DNA of 64,000 bases. Origin: DASUPK01 sp963815665 (GTDB taxonomy: Bacteria > Actinomycetota > Thermoleophilia > Solirubrobacterales > 70-9). Below the pieces are notes generated by a model. The model ran no database searches, was not told the origin of the DNA, and saw nothing but the letters and a program-made list of their open reading frames with translations. Positions within the stretch are counted from its first letter, which is position 1, and the number at the start of each line of letters is the position of its first letter. Location of the stretch: positions 124,001 through 188,000 of the forward strand of contig CAWFHN010000014.1 in NCBI GenBank assembly GCA_963815665.1. Reading direction: 5' to 3'. The translations under genes were made by a program, and so were the position numbers. Of the stretch, positions 52,199 to 61,453 are shown in pieces.

Positions 52199-53790
52199 GC
52201 GTTCGCACCATCGCCGAGGATCTGAGCTTCACGGCGACGCGCGATCCTGGCCGGGCGGCGGTGATCTTCGGCGATCGCGTGCTCAGCTACGGCGAGCTCG
52301 ACCGGCTGGCCGCCGGGTTCGCGAACGGGCTGGGCGAGCTGGGCGTTCGGCGCGGCGATCGGGTCGTGACCGTTCTCCCCAATGGCATCGAGGCGGCGAT
52401 CGCCTTCCAGGGCACGCTGCGCGCGGGCGCCGCCCTGTCTCCCCTGAGCCCGACGATCAAGCGCGATCGCCTCCGCTACGTGCTCGACGATGTCGATCCC
52501 GCCGCGCTCGTCTGCGACCCGGAGAGGGCTGAGATGGCTGAGTCCGCGGAGGCCCTGGCGGCTCCCTCGGTGCCGGTGGTGGCCGCGGTCGAGGAGCTGG
52601 CAGCCGTCGTGGGCCCGACGCCCCCGCCTCCGCTGGAGACTGATCTTGCCGCGGTCATGTACACGTCCGGATCCACCGGGGAGCCGAAGGGGGTCATGCT
52701 CACGTACCGCAACCTGTCCTTCGTGACGGGGTCGATTGCCGAATACCTCGAGATGGGTCCCGCGGACCGGGTGCTCTGCGTGCTGCAGCTCTCCTTCGGC
52801 TACGGCCTGTGCCAGCTGCTGACATGTGTGCGGGTCGGTGCCACGCTCGTACTCGAGGATGGCTTCGCGTTTCCCGGCCGGATCGTGCAACTGCTCGAGG
52901 ACCATCGGATCACCGGGCTGCCGGCGGTGCCGACGATCTTCCAGGTGCTGGTCGCCCTTCGCGGACTCGCGGATCGCGAGCTGCCTGACCTGCGTTTCCT
53001 GACCAATGCCGGTGCCTCTTTGCCCGAGGCGACCGTCGCCGCGGTTCGCCGGACCTTTCCAGGCGCCCAGCTCTACCTCATGTACGGACTCACCGAGTGC
53101 ATTCGCGTCTCCTACCTACCGCCGGACCGTCTGGACGCTCCGACCTCGTCTGGGATTCCCATCCCCGGCACCGATGCCTGGGTTGCCGGCGCCGGCGGGC
53201 AAGAGGCCGAGGTCGGCGAAGTCGGTGAGCTGATGGTGCGTGGACCGCATGTGATGCACGGGTACTGGCGGGATCCCGAGCGGACCGCCGAGCGTCTGCG
53301 TCCCGGGCGGTGGCCCTGGGAGCCGACGCTCGCCACCGGCGACCTCTTCTATCGCGACGAACAGGAGCTTCTGCATTGGGTGGGTCGAACCGACGACCTG
53401 ATCAAGTGCCGCGGCGAGAAGGTGTACCCGCGCGAGGTCGAGGAGGTGCTGCACGCCGTCGAGGGGGTCCGGGAGGCCGCGGTGGTCGGTGTGCCCGACC
53501 GTCTCCTGGGCCAGGCGGTGCACGCCCACGTCGCCCCCGAGCATGGGGTCGAGCTCGATCCGGGGACGCTGCGGCGGGAGTGCGCCGAGCGTCTCGAGGC
53601 TCACAAGGTGCCGGGGAGGATCTCGATTCACGATGACCTGCCGCGAACCGCCCGCGGGAAGGTGGATCGGCGGATGCTGATCGCCCCGGGGGAAGGATCT
53701 GCGGCGGAGCCTCAGTGGCCGAGATCGGCGAGGTTGAAGTCCGGGTCATGGCCGAACTCGCGGCGCACCCTCCGTCGAATCAGGGCATAG
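52195..53790 (+). CDS. AMP-dependent acyl-CoA/acyl-ACP synthetase
   Basis: 531 aa from GTG 52195. Adenylate-forming motifs: AVMYTSGSTGEPKGVMLTYR (P-loop), LYLMYGLTEC, LATGDLFYRD and WVGRTDDLIKCRGEKVYPRE, with the C-terminal catalytic Lys in PRTARGKVDRRML. It activates a carboxylic acid as acyl-AMP, probably for loading onto the adjacent ACP. The last 26 residues (from about 53712) overlap the convergent regulator's 3' end and are Arg/Ser-rich, so the true stop may have been earlier. Confidence 0.88.
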   Translation: MSVRTIAEDLSFTATRDPGRAAVIFGDRVLSYGELDRLAAGFANGLGELGVRRGDRVVTVLPNGIEAAIAFQGTLRAGAALSPLSPTIKRDRLRYVLDDVDPAALVCDPERAEMAESAEALAAPSVPVVAAVEELAAVVGPTPPPPLETDLAAVMYTSGSTGEPKGVMLTYRNLSFVTGSIAEYLEMGPADRVLCVLQLSFGYGLCQLLTCVRVGATLVLEDGFAFPGRIVQLLEDHRITGLPAVPTIFQVLVALRGLADRELPDLRFLTNAGASLPEATVAAVRRTFPGAQLYLMYGLTECIRVSYLPPDRLDAPTSSGIPIPGTDAWVAGAGGQEAEVGEVGELMVRGPHVMHGYWRDPERTAERLRPGRWPWEPTLATGDLFYRDEQELLHWVGRTDDLIKCRGEKVYPREVEEVLHAVEGVREAAVVGVPDRLLGQAVHAHVAPEHGVELDPGTLRRECAERLEAHKVPGRISIHDDLPRTARGKVDRRMLIAPGEGSAAEPQWPRSARLKSGSWPNSRRTLRRIRA

Positions 53791-54947
53791 CGCCTCATCG
53801 CCTCGCTGTGCCGCCCACGCTCGATGCAGATTTCGAGGAATTCGCGTTGGACGTCCAGGTCGAAAGGCTCCATCTCGGCGAGGCGACGGGCATGCTCGGC
53901 CGCTGGGTCGAGGTCACCGGATGACCGCGTCTGGGAGAGCATGGCGCGCAGCTCCCGCCCTGCGAGCTCCCGCAGGCGGTCGCGCTCTTCCAAGGCCCAT
54001 TCCGCATATGGGTCGTCGCTCAAGAAGTCCCCCTGGTAGAGGTTGAGCGCCTGCTGCAACGGAGCCATCGCCGCTTGCCCCTCGCCGTTGACGAACAGGG
54101 TGAGTCCGGTGCGGACCTTGTCGTCGAACTCGTCTGCGTCTATCCACACCCGCTTGGGATCCAGCCTGTAGCCGCCTCGCTGCGTGACGATGAACTGCGA
54201 CGGCGTGTCGCTGCCCCGGTCCGGCTCCAGTCTCTCCCGAAGGGCATGAACCTGGTGCCGGACGCTGGTGGTGCTCCAGGGTTGCTCCCTTCCCGGCCAT
54301 AGTGCCTCGGAGATCTGTTCGCTTGTGGCCACCCGGTGGCGGGCGCAAACGAGGTACTCGAGCAGCTGCCCGGGACGCTGGTGCAGCCAGTCGCCGCCGA
54401 CGTCCCTCCCGGCCACGTCGACCCGGGTCCGCCCAAAGGTGTGGATCCGCAGCTGGGGGGGCGATGAGATCTTCGTCTCACGCCGGTCCGTCCAGGTGCG
54501 GAGGTCGCCGTAGCTCGGATCCTCCGGACGCAGATAGACAACCGCCCCCGCCCCACCGCACTCGATCGGCGATGCGGTGACCCAGACCGAGGTCCGCACG
54601 CCACCCAGGTCGACCTCCAGCCGAGCCTCGGCAAGTGCTCCGCCCGTGTCCCTGGCGCGTTCTGTCAGGCAGACGGAGTTCCGGCCACCGCGGTATTGCC
54701 GGTTGAGCGGCTCGCAGATCGAGTCGCAGCATCTCGAGCCCCGCACCTTCGAGGTGTCCCGCGGGAAGAGCATCTCCGTAGCCCGCCGGTTGGAGTTCAG
54801 GATCAGGCCCTGGCGGCCCGTGACCACCAGCCCATAGGGTGAGTCCTCAAAAAGGCTCGGCAACCACCCCTTTTCCTCCGGGGGCCCCTCGATTTTGGCG
54901 TCCGCCGGTTCCGTCCGGCTACGCGTTGGCAACAAATGCTCCTCCAC
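53712..54947 (-). CDS. SARP-type transcriptional activator with N-terminal PAS domain
   Basis: 411 aa as drawn from GTG 54947, but TTG 54932 is a better start because GGAGGAG ends 6 bases before it. A PAS-like sensor (FEDSPYGLVVTGRQGLILNS, about residues 33-130) precedes an OmpR-type DNA-binding domain (LRIHTFGRTRVDVAGRDVGG, ATSEQISEALWPGRE, VRHQVHALRERLEP, IVTQRGGYRLDP) and a bacterial transcriptional activator domain (EFDDKVRTGLTLFVNGEGQA, AMRRYALIRRRVRREFG). It probably activates the surrounding cluster in response to a cytoplasmic cue. It is convergent with the acyl ligase. Confidence 0.85.
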   Translation of the reverse strand: MEEHLLPTRSRTEPADAKIEGPPEEKGWLPSLFEDSPYGLVVTGRQGLILNSNRRATEMLFPRDTSKVRGSRCCDSICEPLNRQYRGGRNSVCLTERARDTGGALAEARLEVDLGGVRTSVWVTASPIECGGAGAVVYLRPEDPSYGDLRTWTDRRETKISSPPQLRIHTFGRTRVDVAGRDVGGDWLHQRPGQLLEYLVCARHRVATSEQISEALWPGREQPWSTTSVRHQVHALRERLEPDRGSDTPSQFIVTQRGGYRLDPKRVWIDADEFDDKVRTGLTLFVNGEGQAAMAPLQQALNLYQGDFLSDDPYAEWALEERDRLRELAGRELRAMLSQTRSSGDLDPAAEHARRLAEMEPFDLDVQREFLEICIERGRHSEAMRRYALIRRRVRREFGHDPDFNLADLGH

Positions 54948-54973
54948 CTAAGTTATCCCCAAATGAACGATCC

Positions 54974-55792
54974 TCAATCGTCCATTTGTCCGGACTGGCG
55001 CGAATGGCTAAAGCGGGCGCCAGTTCGAAGACGCCGAGCGACCCTCCATGCGGTTGGGGGGACGCGCAGCCTCCCGTTCGCCCGGATGCGGAGCATCAGG
55101 GGGGACGTCTTGACCCGGAACCTGAGCCCATCGTCCTCGCGATAGACGCCGATCCGCGGCCAGCGCAGCGGCGATGACGGATGGAGGCTGTCGGGAAGCG
55201 TTCCCGCTGCCGAGTACCCGGCCGCGGCGGCCGCCCTCACAACACGGTGGTCCTCATCCCCGTAGGGGTACGCCAAGGACCTGCAGGGAAGGCCGAGCCG
55301 CGACTCGCACTCGCGACGGGACTCCACCAACTCATCGGCAAGGTCGCCGTCGTCCAGATCGGTGAGCCGGGGATGCGTGCGAGCGTGGGAGCCGATCTCC
55401 CATCCAGCGGCCGCCAGGATTGCGAGCTCCGACCAGGACATCCCCATCAGCTCCCCCTGGTGCCGGCTGCCGAGCCACCCGTCGATGCCCGGCCAGGACA
55501 TGGGCTCGGCGCTGCCGGTGAACCCGGTGGGCACGAAGACGGTCCCCGGTAGTCCCAACCGATCGAGCACCGGGAGCCCGAGCTCGAGCACGGACCGGTA
55601 GGCGTCGTCGAAGGTGACAGCCACGATCTTGGGAGCGGGCGGGGCGTGGACGGCCTGATGGAAGGTGGCCCCGCGGTAGCCGTGCTCGAGAAGCAGCCTG
55701 AGCTGGTTCTCGAGCTGTGCCGGCCTGATCGCGAGGTCAGCCGGCCAGGATTCGCTGACGGCGTGGTAGCAGAGCACCAGCACGTCGGCCAT
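54974..55792 (-). CDS. Polysaccharide deacetylase (NodB homology)
   Basis: 272 aa from ATG 55792 (MADVLVLCYHAVSESW). NodB motifs: KIVAVTFDDAYRSVLELGLP (metal Asp pair), AGWEIGSHARTHPRLTDL (SHxxxH) and SLAYPYGDEDHRVVRAA. The DD and two His form the zinc site. Family 4 carbohydrate esterases remove N-acetyl groups from glycans. No signal peptide is obvious, so it may act on lipid-linked precursors in the cytoplasm. It lies upstream of the SARP regulator on the same strand with a 26-bp gap. Confidence 0.87.
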   Translation of the reverse strand: MADVLVLCYHAVSESWPADLAIRPAQLENQLRLLLEHGYRGATFHQAVHAPPAPKIVAVTFDDAYRSVLELGLPVLDRLGLPGTVFVPTGFTGSAEPMSWPGIDGWLGSRHQGELMGMSWSELAILAAAGWEIGSHARTHPRLTDLDDGDLADELVESRRECESRLGLPCRSLAYPYGDEDHRVVRAAAAAGYSAAGTLPDSLHPSSPLRWPRIGVYREDDGLRFRVKTSPLMLRIRANGRLRVPPTAWRVARRLRTGARFSHSRQSGQMDD

Positions 55793-55934
55793 GACCGACC
55801 AACGTGATTCGGGCGGCTGAACTGACACGCAGCTCCGGTCGGGATCTCACACGCGCCTAACAGAAATCCGCAACGAGGCCAAACCTCTCTCGAAACATTC
55901 CCCAAACTGCGGAAGCCTAGGGTCGCGTCTGCCA

Positions 55935-56555
55935 GTGGAACCGACGTGCCTCACACCCTCGCGGGCAGGCAGCCCCGAACCCGGCTCGTTTGCGCGGGAT
56001 GACGAATCAGACCGCGACCGGCGCCTGGTCGATCGCGCGGTGGCGCGAGCGAAGGCAGGAGACAGGGAGGGGATCAGGTTCCTGTACGTCCGCTACTCGG
56101 CTGACGTGTACCGCTTCGTCCGGAGCATCGTCGGAGACGAGCACGACGCCGAGGACGTGACGCAAACCGTGTTCCTGAAGCTGATGTCCGTGATCGGCAG
56201 GTACAGGCGTGAGGCGGTCCCGTTCGCCGCCTGGCTGATTCGCGTAGCCAGGAACGCTGCGATCGACCACCTGCGGGAGAAGCGGCCGGTCCCGTGCGAA
56301 GAGATCCGGACAGGCACCTCGGATCCGTTCGAGGGCAATGAACAGCGTCTCGCCGACCTGAAGGAGGCGATGGCCGGCGTCCAGTGGAAGCAGCGAGAGG
56401 TGGTTCTGCTGCGTCAGGTCTACGGGCTCGCGCCCGGCGAGATCGCCGCCAGGCTGGGGAAGTCCGAGGGGGCCATTCACGGTCTGCATCACCGTGGCCG
56501 CCGAGCCGTGCAGGCCGGCCTCAGCGAGCGGGGCGCGGTCCCGGTCACCCGATAG
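55935..56555 (+). CDS. ECF-type RNA polymerase sigma factor
   Basis: 206 aa from GTG 55935. Region 2: RFLYVRYSADVYRFVRSIVG, DEHDAEDVTQTVFLKLMSVI and FAAWLIRVARNAAIDHLREK. Region 4: VQWKQREVVLLRQVYGLAPG, EIAARLGKSEGAIHGLHHRG. No anti-sigma gene is adjacent. It is divergent from the deacetylase and 120 bases upstream of the aminotransferase operon, and so is a candidate regulator of the cluster. Confidence 0.9.
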   Translation: MEPTCLTPSRAGSPEPGSFARDDESDRDRRLVDRAVARAKAGDREGIRFLYVRYSADVYRFVRSIVGDEHDAEDVTQTVFLKLMSVIGRYRREAVPFAAWLIRVARNAAIDHLREKRPVPCEEIRTGTSDPFEGNEQRLADLKEAMAGVQWKQREVVLLRQVYGLAPGEIAARLGKSEGAIHGLHHRGRRAVQAGLSERGAVPVTR

Positions 56556-56674
56556 CTCCTCTGGGCCGCTCCACCGCAAGAAGGACACGGCCACGCCCGT
56601 TGATCTGTCGATGGACGCCAGGGCCAGGAGCGACCTGCACGGCCCGTCCGACTGACTTGACATCGGGAGTCTTC

Positions 56675-57835
56675 ATGTACGCGTTGGCGGCTTTTCGGGC
56701 TGCGCGCGAGGTCCCCTTCGTGGATCTCCGCCGGCAACACGCGGCGATCGCCGAGGAGCTGCGAATGGCGTTCGACGACGTGCTTGCCGAGGGCAGGTTC
56801 GTCCTCGGCCGCGAGGTCGAGCGGCTCGAGACCGAGTTCGCCGAATTGTGTGGCGTGCGCCACTGCGTCGGCGTGGCGTCCGGGACGGCCGCGCTGACGC
56901 TTGCGCTGATCGCGGCCGGAGTGGAGGAGGGCGACCAGGTCATCGTCCCGGCACACACCTACATCGCGACCGGCCTCTCGGTGCTTCATGCAGGCGCGGT
57001 TCCGCGGTTCTGCGATGTGGATGATGCGACCGGGCTGATTGACCTTCGATCCGCCGGCGAGGCGATCTCCGACCGCACCGTCGCGATGATCCCCGTCCAC
57101 CTGTACGGGCAGGTCTGCGACATGGACGCAGTCCGCCGGTTCGCTCGCCGCCACGGCCTGCTCGTGATCGAGGACGCGGCCCAGGCGCACGGTGCCCGCT
57201 GGAAGAGCGGTCGCGCCGGATCGTTTGGAGATGCCGCGGCCTTCAGCTTCTACCCGACCAAGAACCTGGGAGGGGTTGGAGACGGCGGTGCGATCTGCAC
57301 GGACGACGATGGGATCGCCGAGCGGTGCCGCCGCCTGCGCAATCAGGGACAGAGGCGCAAGGGTGAGCACATCGAGGCTGGGTTCAACGAGCGACTGGAC
57401 GAGCTTCAGGCCGCGATGCTCCGCGTCAAGCTTCCGAGGCTCGATGCGGCGAACGGCGCGCGACGGGCATGGGCCGCGCTCTATCGCGAGGTGCTGCCGG
57501 ACGGCAGCCGTCCGGTCCAGGAGGACCACCGGGGTGAGTGCGTCTACCACCTCTTCCCGGTTCGGGTCGCCGGCCGCGACACCGTCAAGGCCCGGCTGCA
57601 CAGCCTCGGCATCCAGACGGGCATCCACTACTGGCCCGCCGCGCACCGGCAGCAGCCGTTCGCGAGCGGGCGCTTTGGTCAACGCAGCGACTACACGGCC
57701 GGCAGAGAGCTGACCGCGGCTGTGCGGTGGAGCCAGGAGGAGCTCTCTCTGCCGATGTTTCCCGAGCTGACCCGCGCCGAGGTCCTGGCCGTCGCGGACG
57801 CGCTCTCCGGTGCAATCGGGACGGCGCGCGGATGA
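56675..57835 (+). CDS. DegT/DnrJ/EryC1 sugar aminotransferase
   Basis: 386 aa from ATG 56675. PLP enzyme of nucleotide-sugar biosynthesis: VPFVDLRRQHAAIAEELR, GVASGTAALTLALIAAGV, VIVPAHTYIATGLSVLHAGA, VIEDAAQAHGA and AFSFYPTKNLGGVGDGGAIC (the Lys forms the Schiff base). C-terminal VYHLFPVRVAGRDTVKARLH and GIQTGIHYWPAAHRQ are typical of the family. It aminates a keto sugar. It overlaps the Gfo/Idh gene by 4 bases. Confidence 0.92.
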   Translation: MYALAAFRAAREVPFVDLRRQHAAIAEELRMAFDDVLAEGRFVLGREVERLETEFAELCGVRHCVGVASGTAALTLALIAAGVEEGDQVIVPAHTYIATGLSVLHAGAVPRFCDVDDATGLIDLRSAGEAISDRTVAMIPVHLYGQVCDMDAVRRFARRHGLLVIEDAAQAHGARWKSGRAGSFGDAAAFSFYPTKNLGGVGDGGAICTDDDGIAERCRRLRNQGQRRKGEHIEAGFNERLDELQAAMLRVKLPRLDAANGARRAWAALYREVLPDGSRPVQEDHRGECVYHLFPVRVAGRDTVKARLHSLGIQTGIHYWPAAHRQQPFASGRFGQRSDYTAGRELTAAVRWSQEELSLPMFPELTRAEVLAVADALSGAIGTARG

Positions 57836-58926
57836 ACCCTCTGGAGCCCGACCCCGAGGCGTTGAACGTCGGAGTCGTCGGCCTCGGGTACTGGGGCCCG
57901 AACCTTCTGCGGACACTTGCCGAGATGCCGAGCGCGCGCCTTCGCTGGATATGCGACCTCGACCAGCAGGTGCTCGAAGCGTTCGGGAGACGCTATCCGG
58001 CGCCCGCGCAAACGATGGATGTCGGGCGTCTGCTCGACGACCCCGAGCTCGACGCGATCGTGTTCGCGACCCCCGTATTCACGCATTTTGACCTCGCGTC
58101 GAGGTCTCTCGACGCGGGCAAGCACACCTTTGTGGAGAAGCCGCTGGCTCCATCGTCGGATCTGGCGAGCGAGTTGCTCAGGCGCGCTCGGGCCGAGGGA
58201 CTGGTGCTGATGTGCGGCCATACGTTCCTCTACAGCCCGCCCGTACGTGCGGTCAAGGACCTTCTGCGCCGGGACGAGCTTGGCGAGATCTTCTTCGTCT
58301 CGTCGAGCAGGGTCAACCTCGGCCTGCACCAGCCCGATGTCAGCGTGATCTGGGACCTGGGCCCGCACGACTTCTCGATCCTGCTCTACTGGCTCGAGGA
58401 GATGCCGAGCACCGTGCGAGCGATCGGGCGGGACTCGATCGTCTCGGGTATTCCCGACGTTGCGTTCGTCACCCTCACCTACGAGTCGGGCATCGTCGCC
58501 AACGTCGAGCTGAGCTGGCTCGCGCCGAGCAAGCTGCGGCGCACGGTGATCGTGGGGAGTCGGAAGATGGTCGTCTACGACGACGGATCGCCCGAGCCGG
58601 TCAGGGTCTTCGATCACGGCGTCGTCTACAAGGACCCGGAGACGTTCGGCGAGTACAAGCTCTCCTACCGAACCGGCGACATCCTCTCGCCGAAGATCGA
58701 TGCCTACGAGCCGATCGTGGAGGAGCTCGGTGACTTTCTCGGCGCGATTCGCAACGGCGGCGAATCCGTGGCCAACGCGAGCCTGGCCAAGGAGGTCGTC
58801 CAGCTGGCCGAGGCCGCCGATGACTCGATGCGCCTCGGTGGGGCGGAGGTCGCTCTGGGGTCGGCGCGGCGCTTCTTTCCACGCGACCGCAGGGAGCGCC
58901 TGGTGAATCCGTCGGCGTCCGCGTGA
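57832..58926 (+). CDS. Gfo/Idh/MocA-family NAD(P)-dependent sugar dehydrogenase
   Basis: 364 aa. The Rossmann start NVGVVGLGYWGPNLLRTLAE, DAIVFATPVFTHFDLASRSL and HTFVEKPLAPSSD (the conserved EKP Lys) are clear. A C-terminal beta-sheet domain follows (VIWDLGPHDFSILLYWLEEM with Asp/His). Relatives oxidise UDP-GlcNAcA at C3 to give the keto sugar for a DegT partner, which fits the gene order. It overlaps neighbours at both ends, with GTG 58923 next. Confidence 0.9.
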   Translation: MNPLEPDPEALNVGVVGLGYWGPNLLRTLAEMPSARLRWICDLDQQVLEAFGRRYPAPAQTMDVGRLLDDPELDAIVFATPVFTHFDLASRSLDAGKHTFVEKPLAPSSDLASELLRRARAEGLVLMCGHTFLYSPPVRAVKDLLRRDELGEIFFVSSSRVNLGLHQPDVSVIWDLGPHDFSILLYWLEEMPSTVRAIGRDSIVSGIPDVAFVTLTYESGIVANVELSWLAPSKLRRTVIVGSRKMVVYDDGSPEPVRVFDHGVVYKDPETFGEYKLSYRTGDILSPKIDAYEPIVEELGDFLGAIRNGGESVANASLAKEVVQLAEAADDSMRLGGAEVALGSARRFFPRDRRERLVNPSASA

Positions 58927-60374
58927 TGAGCCCGCCGCTTCCCATCGAGCAGAACGAGCTGGTGGCGGGCCGCTCGCCCCTCGAGCTGCCATCAGGTAAG
59001 GCCGCGGCGCGAACTTGGCAGCGGGTCGTCGCGCGGCGCCACGGGGCGCGTGACTCGGCTGTGCGCCGGCTCCTTGCCCTCGCCGACGTGGCGGGCGTGA
59101 CCATTGCAATGGCCCTCTCGCTGCTCGTGATCACCGATCACACGCAGGAATTCGTATGGGGCCTGGCGGTACTGCCTCTGTGGATCGTCGTCTTCAAGGC
59201 GTATGGGCTCTACGACCGCGACCTGAAGCGAATCAGCCATCAAACCCTGGACGACCTCCCCTGGATCTTCCACGCGGTGCTCGTCGGCTGCCTGCTACTG
59301 CTTGCCGGCTACCGGTTCCTTCCCGTGGGGGGCGTCTGGCTCGGCTCCCTGGCCGTGTTCGCCCTGCTCGCTGTCGTCCTGACCACCGCCCTTCGAGCGG
59401 CCGCCCGGAGGCTCGCGGTGTCGATCCTCGGTCCTGAGCCCGTGGCGCTGCTCGGCGATGGAAGGGGGATCTCCACGCTGGCGAGGAAGCTGGAGGCCAA
59501 CGGCCGTCAGGGCGCCAGGTCGGTGGGGCTGGTTCCGCTGACGGCGTCGGGCCCAGACCTGGGGGCTGTGGTGGCGAAGCACCGGCCGGAACGGGTCGTG
59601 GTGGCACGTGAGGACTTCGACGGGAGCGCGCTCTTCGACCTGCTCAATCGCGCCCGGGAGCTCGGCGTCAAGGTGAGCGTGCTGCCGCACCTGGTGGATG
59701 CGCTCGGCCCCTCCGTCGAAGTCGATGACTTCGAGGGAATCACCGTGCTCGGCATCAACCCGCCGGTCCTACCGCGCTCCTCGCGGATCCTCAAACGGGG
59801 CATGGACGTCATCGGCGCCGCGACCCTGCTCCTACTCACGGCTCCGCTCTTCGGGGTGATCGCGCTTGCCATCAAGCTCGACTCGCGCGGACCGGTCTTC
59901 TTCCACCAGGAGCGAGTCGGTCTCTGGGGGAGGGGCTTCCGGCTGGTCAAGTTCCGCACGATGATCGTGGACGCCGAGCGGCTCCGGGCGAGCCTGCTCG
60001 CGCAGAGCAAGGATCCGGGCTGGCTCCACCTGGACCATGACCCGCGGGTGACGCGGGTCGGCCGAGTCCTGCGGCGATCGAGCCTCGACGAGCTGCCTCA
60101 GCTGTGGAACGTTCTCAAGGGCGAGATGAGCCTGGTGGGGCCTCGGCCGATCCTCGCCTCTGAGGACAGCCAGCTCGACGGCTGGCGACGCTGCCGCATC
60201 GACCTCACCCCGGGAGTCACGGGCCTGTGGCAGGTACTGGGACGAACCAGCATCCCGTTCGACGAGATGATCAGGCTCGACTACGTCTACGTGACCAACT
60301 GGTCGCTTTGGACTGACATCCGTCTCATGCTGCGCACGCTGCCCGCGGTGTTGAGCAGGAGGGGGGTGAACTAG
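58923..60374 (+). CDS. Polyprenyl-phosphate sugar-1-phosphate transferase (exopolysaccharide initiating enzyme)
   Basis: 483 aa from GTG 58923 or ATG 58926. Four N-terminal membrane segments (about residues 48-140) and a CoA-binding-like domain precede the bacterial sugar transferase domain: a membrane anchor KRGMDVIGAATLLLLTAPLF, FFHQERVGLWGRGFRLVKFR, RRSSLDELPQLWNVLKGEMS, LVGPRP and DLTPGVTGLWQVLGR. It transfers the first sugar phosphate to undecaprenyl phosphate at the membrane. Confidence 0.92.
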   Translation: MMSPPLPIEQNELVAGRSPLELPSGKAAARTWQRVVARRHGARDSAVRRLLALADVAGVTIAMALSLLVITDHTQEFVWGLAVLPLWIVVFKAYGLYDRDLKRISHQTLDDLPWIFHAVLVGCLLLLAGYRFLPVGGVWLGSLAVFALLAVVLTTALRAAARRLAVSILGPEPVALLGDGRGISTLARKLEANGRQGARSVGLVPLTASGPDLGAVVAKHRPERVVVAREDFDGSALFDLLNRARELGVKVSVLPHLVDALGPSVEVDDFEGITVLGINPPVLPRSSRILKRGMDVIGAATLLLLTAPLFGVIALAIKLDSRGPVFFHQERVGLWGRGFRLVKFRTMIVDAERLRASLLAQSKDPGWLHLDHDPRVTRVGRVLRRSSLDELPQLWNVLKGEMSLVGPRPILASEDSQLDGWRRCRIDLTPGVTGLWQVLGRTSIPFDEMIRLDYVYVTNWSLWTDIRLMLRTLPAVLSRRGVN

Positions 60375-60379
60375 CCCGG

Positions 60380-61453
60380 ATGAAGATCTGGATCGACCTC
60401 TCGAATTCGCCCCACCCGCTGCTATTCGCTCCCGTCGCGAGGCGGTTCGAGGACCTCGGGCACGAGGTGCTGGTGACCGCACGCGACAACGCCCAGACGG
60501 CCGAATTGGCCCGTGAGCGCTGGCACGACGTGACGGTGATCGGGGGGCCAAGCCCGGACGGACGCGGATCCAAGGCGCGCCTCGTCGCAGAAAGGGTCCG
60601 CTGGCTCGCCTCCTGGGCGCGGACGCATCGCCCGGATGCCGCCCTCTCCCACAACTCCTACGCCCAGATCGTCGCCGCCCGCGCCCTGGGAATCCGAACT
60701 GTCACGGCGATGGACTACGAGCACCAGCCGGCGAACCACATCGCCTTTCGCCTTGCGGGCAGTGTGCTGCTGCCGGCCGTGCTCGCCCGCACGAACGTAG
60801 ACCGGATGGGCGCGACGCGCAAGAAGACGCGCTTCTACGACGGGCTCAAGGAGGAGCTCTACCTCGGTGATTTCAGCCCCGATCCAGGCATCCTCGCGGC
60901 CGCCGGCGTCGATCGGGGCGACGGGACCGCGCTCATCGTCGCCCGAACGCCCCCGTCGGGGGCCCTCTACCACCGGTCAGATAACCCTCTCTTCGCCAAG
61001 GTCCTCCGGGTCGTCTGCAGGGAGCGCGAGGCGCGATGCGTGGTGCTCACCCGCCGTCCGGAACAGCGCCGGGAGCTGATCGACCTGGGGCTGCCGAATG
61101 TCGTATTCCCCGAGGGCGCTGTGGACGCGCGGTCCCTGATGTACGCCAGCGATCTCGTGATCGGCGCCGGTGGCACGATGACGCGCGAGGGGGCGCTCAT
61201 CGGGGTGCCCACCCTCAGCCTCTTCTCAGGCCGGACCCCGGAGGTCGACTGCTGGCTCGAGGAGCGCGGGAACCTGCGGCGCATCCGGAGCGTGCGCGAC
61301 CTGCCGACCGTCAGCCGGCGCGAGGCCGAGCCGCGCAGGCCGGAGGAGCTGCGCGCACGGAGCGAGCGGTTGATCGGACAGTTCGTGGCGGCGGTCGTGG
61401 AACCCCAAGCCGCCGCGACGCCGGCCCCTGCCTGGGCGGGCGCTCGTGGCTGA
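60380..61453 (+). CDS. DUF354 family protein (GT-B fold-like)
   Basis: 357 aa. It starts MKIWIDLSNSPHPLLFAPVA, followed by HEVLVTARDNAQTAELARE, ALSHNSYAQIVAARALGIRT, TAMDYEHQPANHIAFRLAGS, and an MuraG-like C-terminal half LIVARTPPSGALYH, DLVIGAGGTMTREGALIGVP. DUF354 proteins resemble GT-B glycosyltransferases/epimerases and occur in archaeal and bacterial glycan clusters. Exact activity unknown. It overlaps the VpsJ-like gene by 8 bases. Confidence 0.82.
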   Translation: MKIWIDLSNSPHPLLFAPVARRFEDLGHEVLVTARDNAQTAELARERWHDVTVIGGPSPDGRGSKARLVAERVRWLASWARTHRPDAALSHNSYAQIVAARALGIRTVTAMDYEHQPANHIAFRLAGSVLLPAVLARTNVDRMGATRKKTRFYDGLKEELYLGDFSPDPGILAAAGVDRGDGTALIVARTPPSGALYHRSDNPLFAKVLRVVCREREARCVVLTRRPEQRRELIDLGLPNVVFPEGAVDARSLMYASDLVIGAGGTMTREGALIGVPTLSLFSGRTPEVDCWLEERGNLRRIRSVRDLPTVSRREAEPRRPEELRARSERLIGQFVAAVVEPQAAATPAPAWAGARG

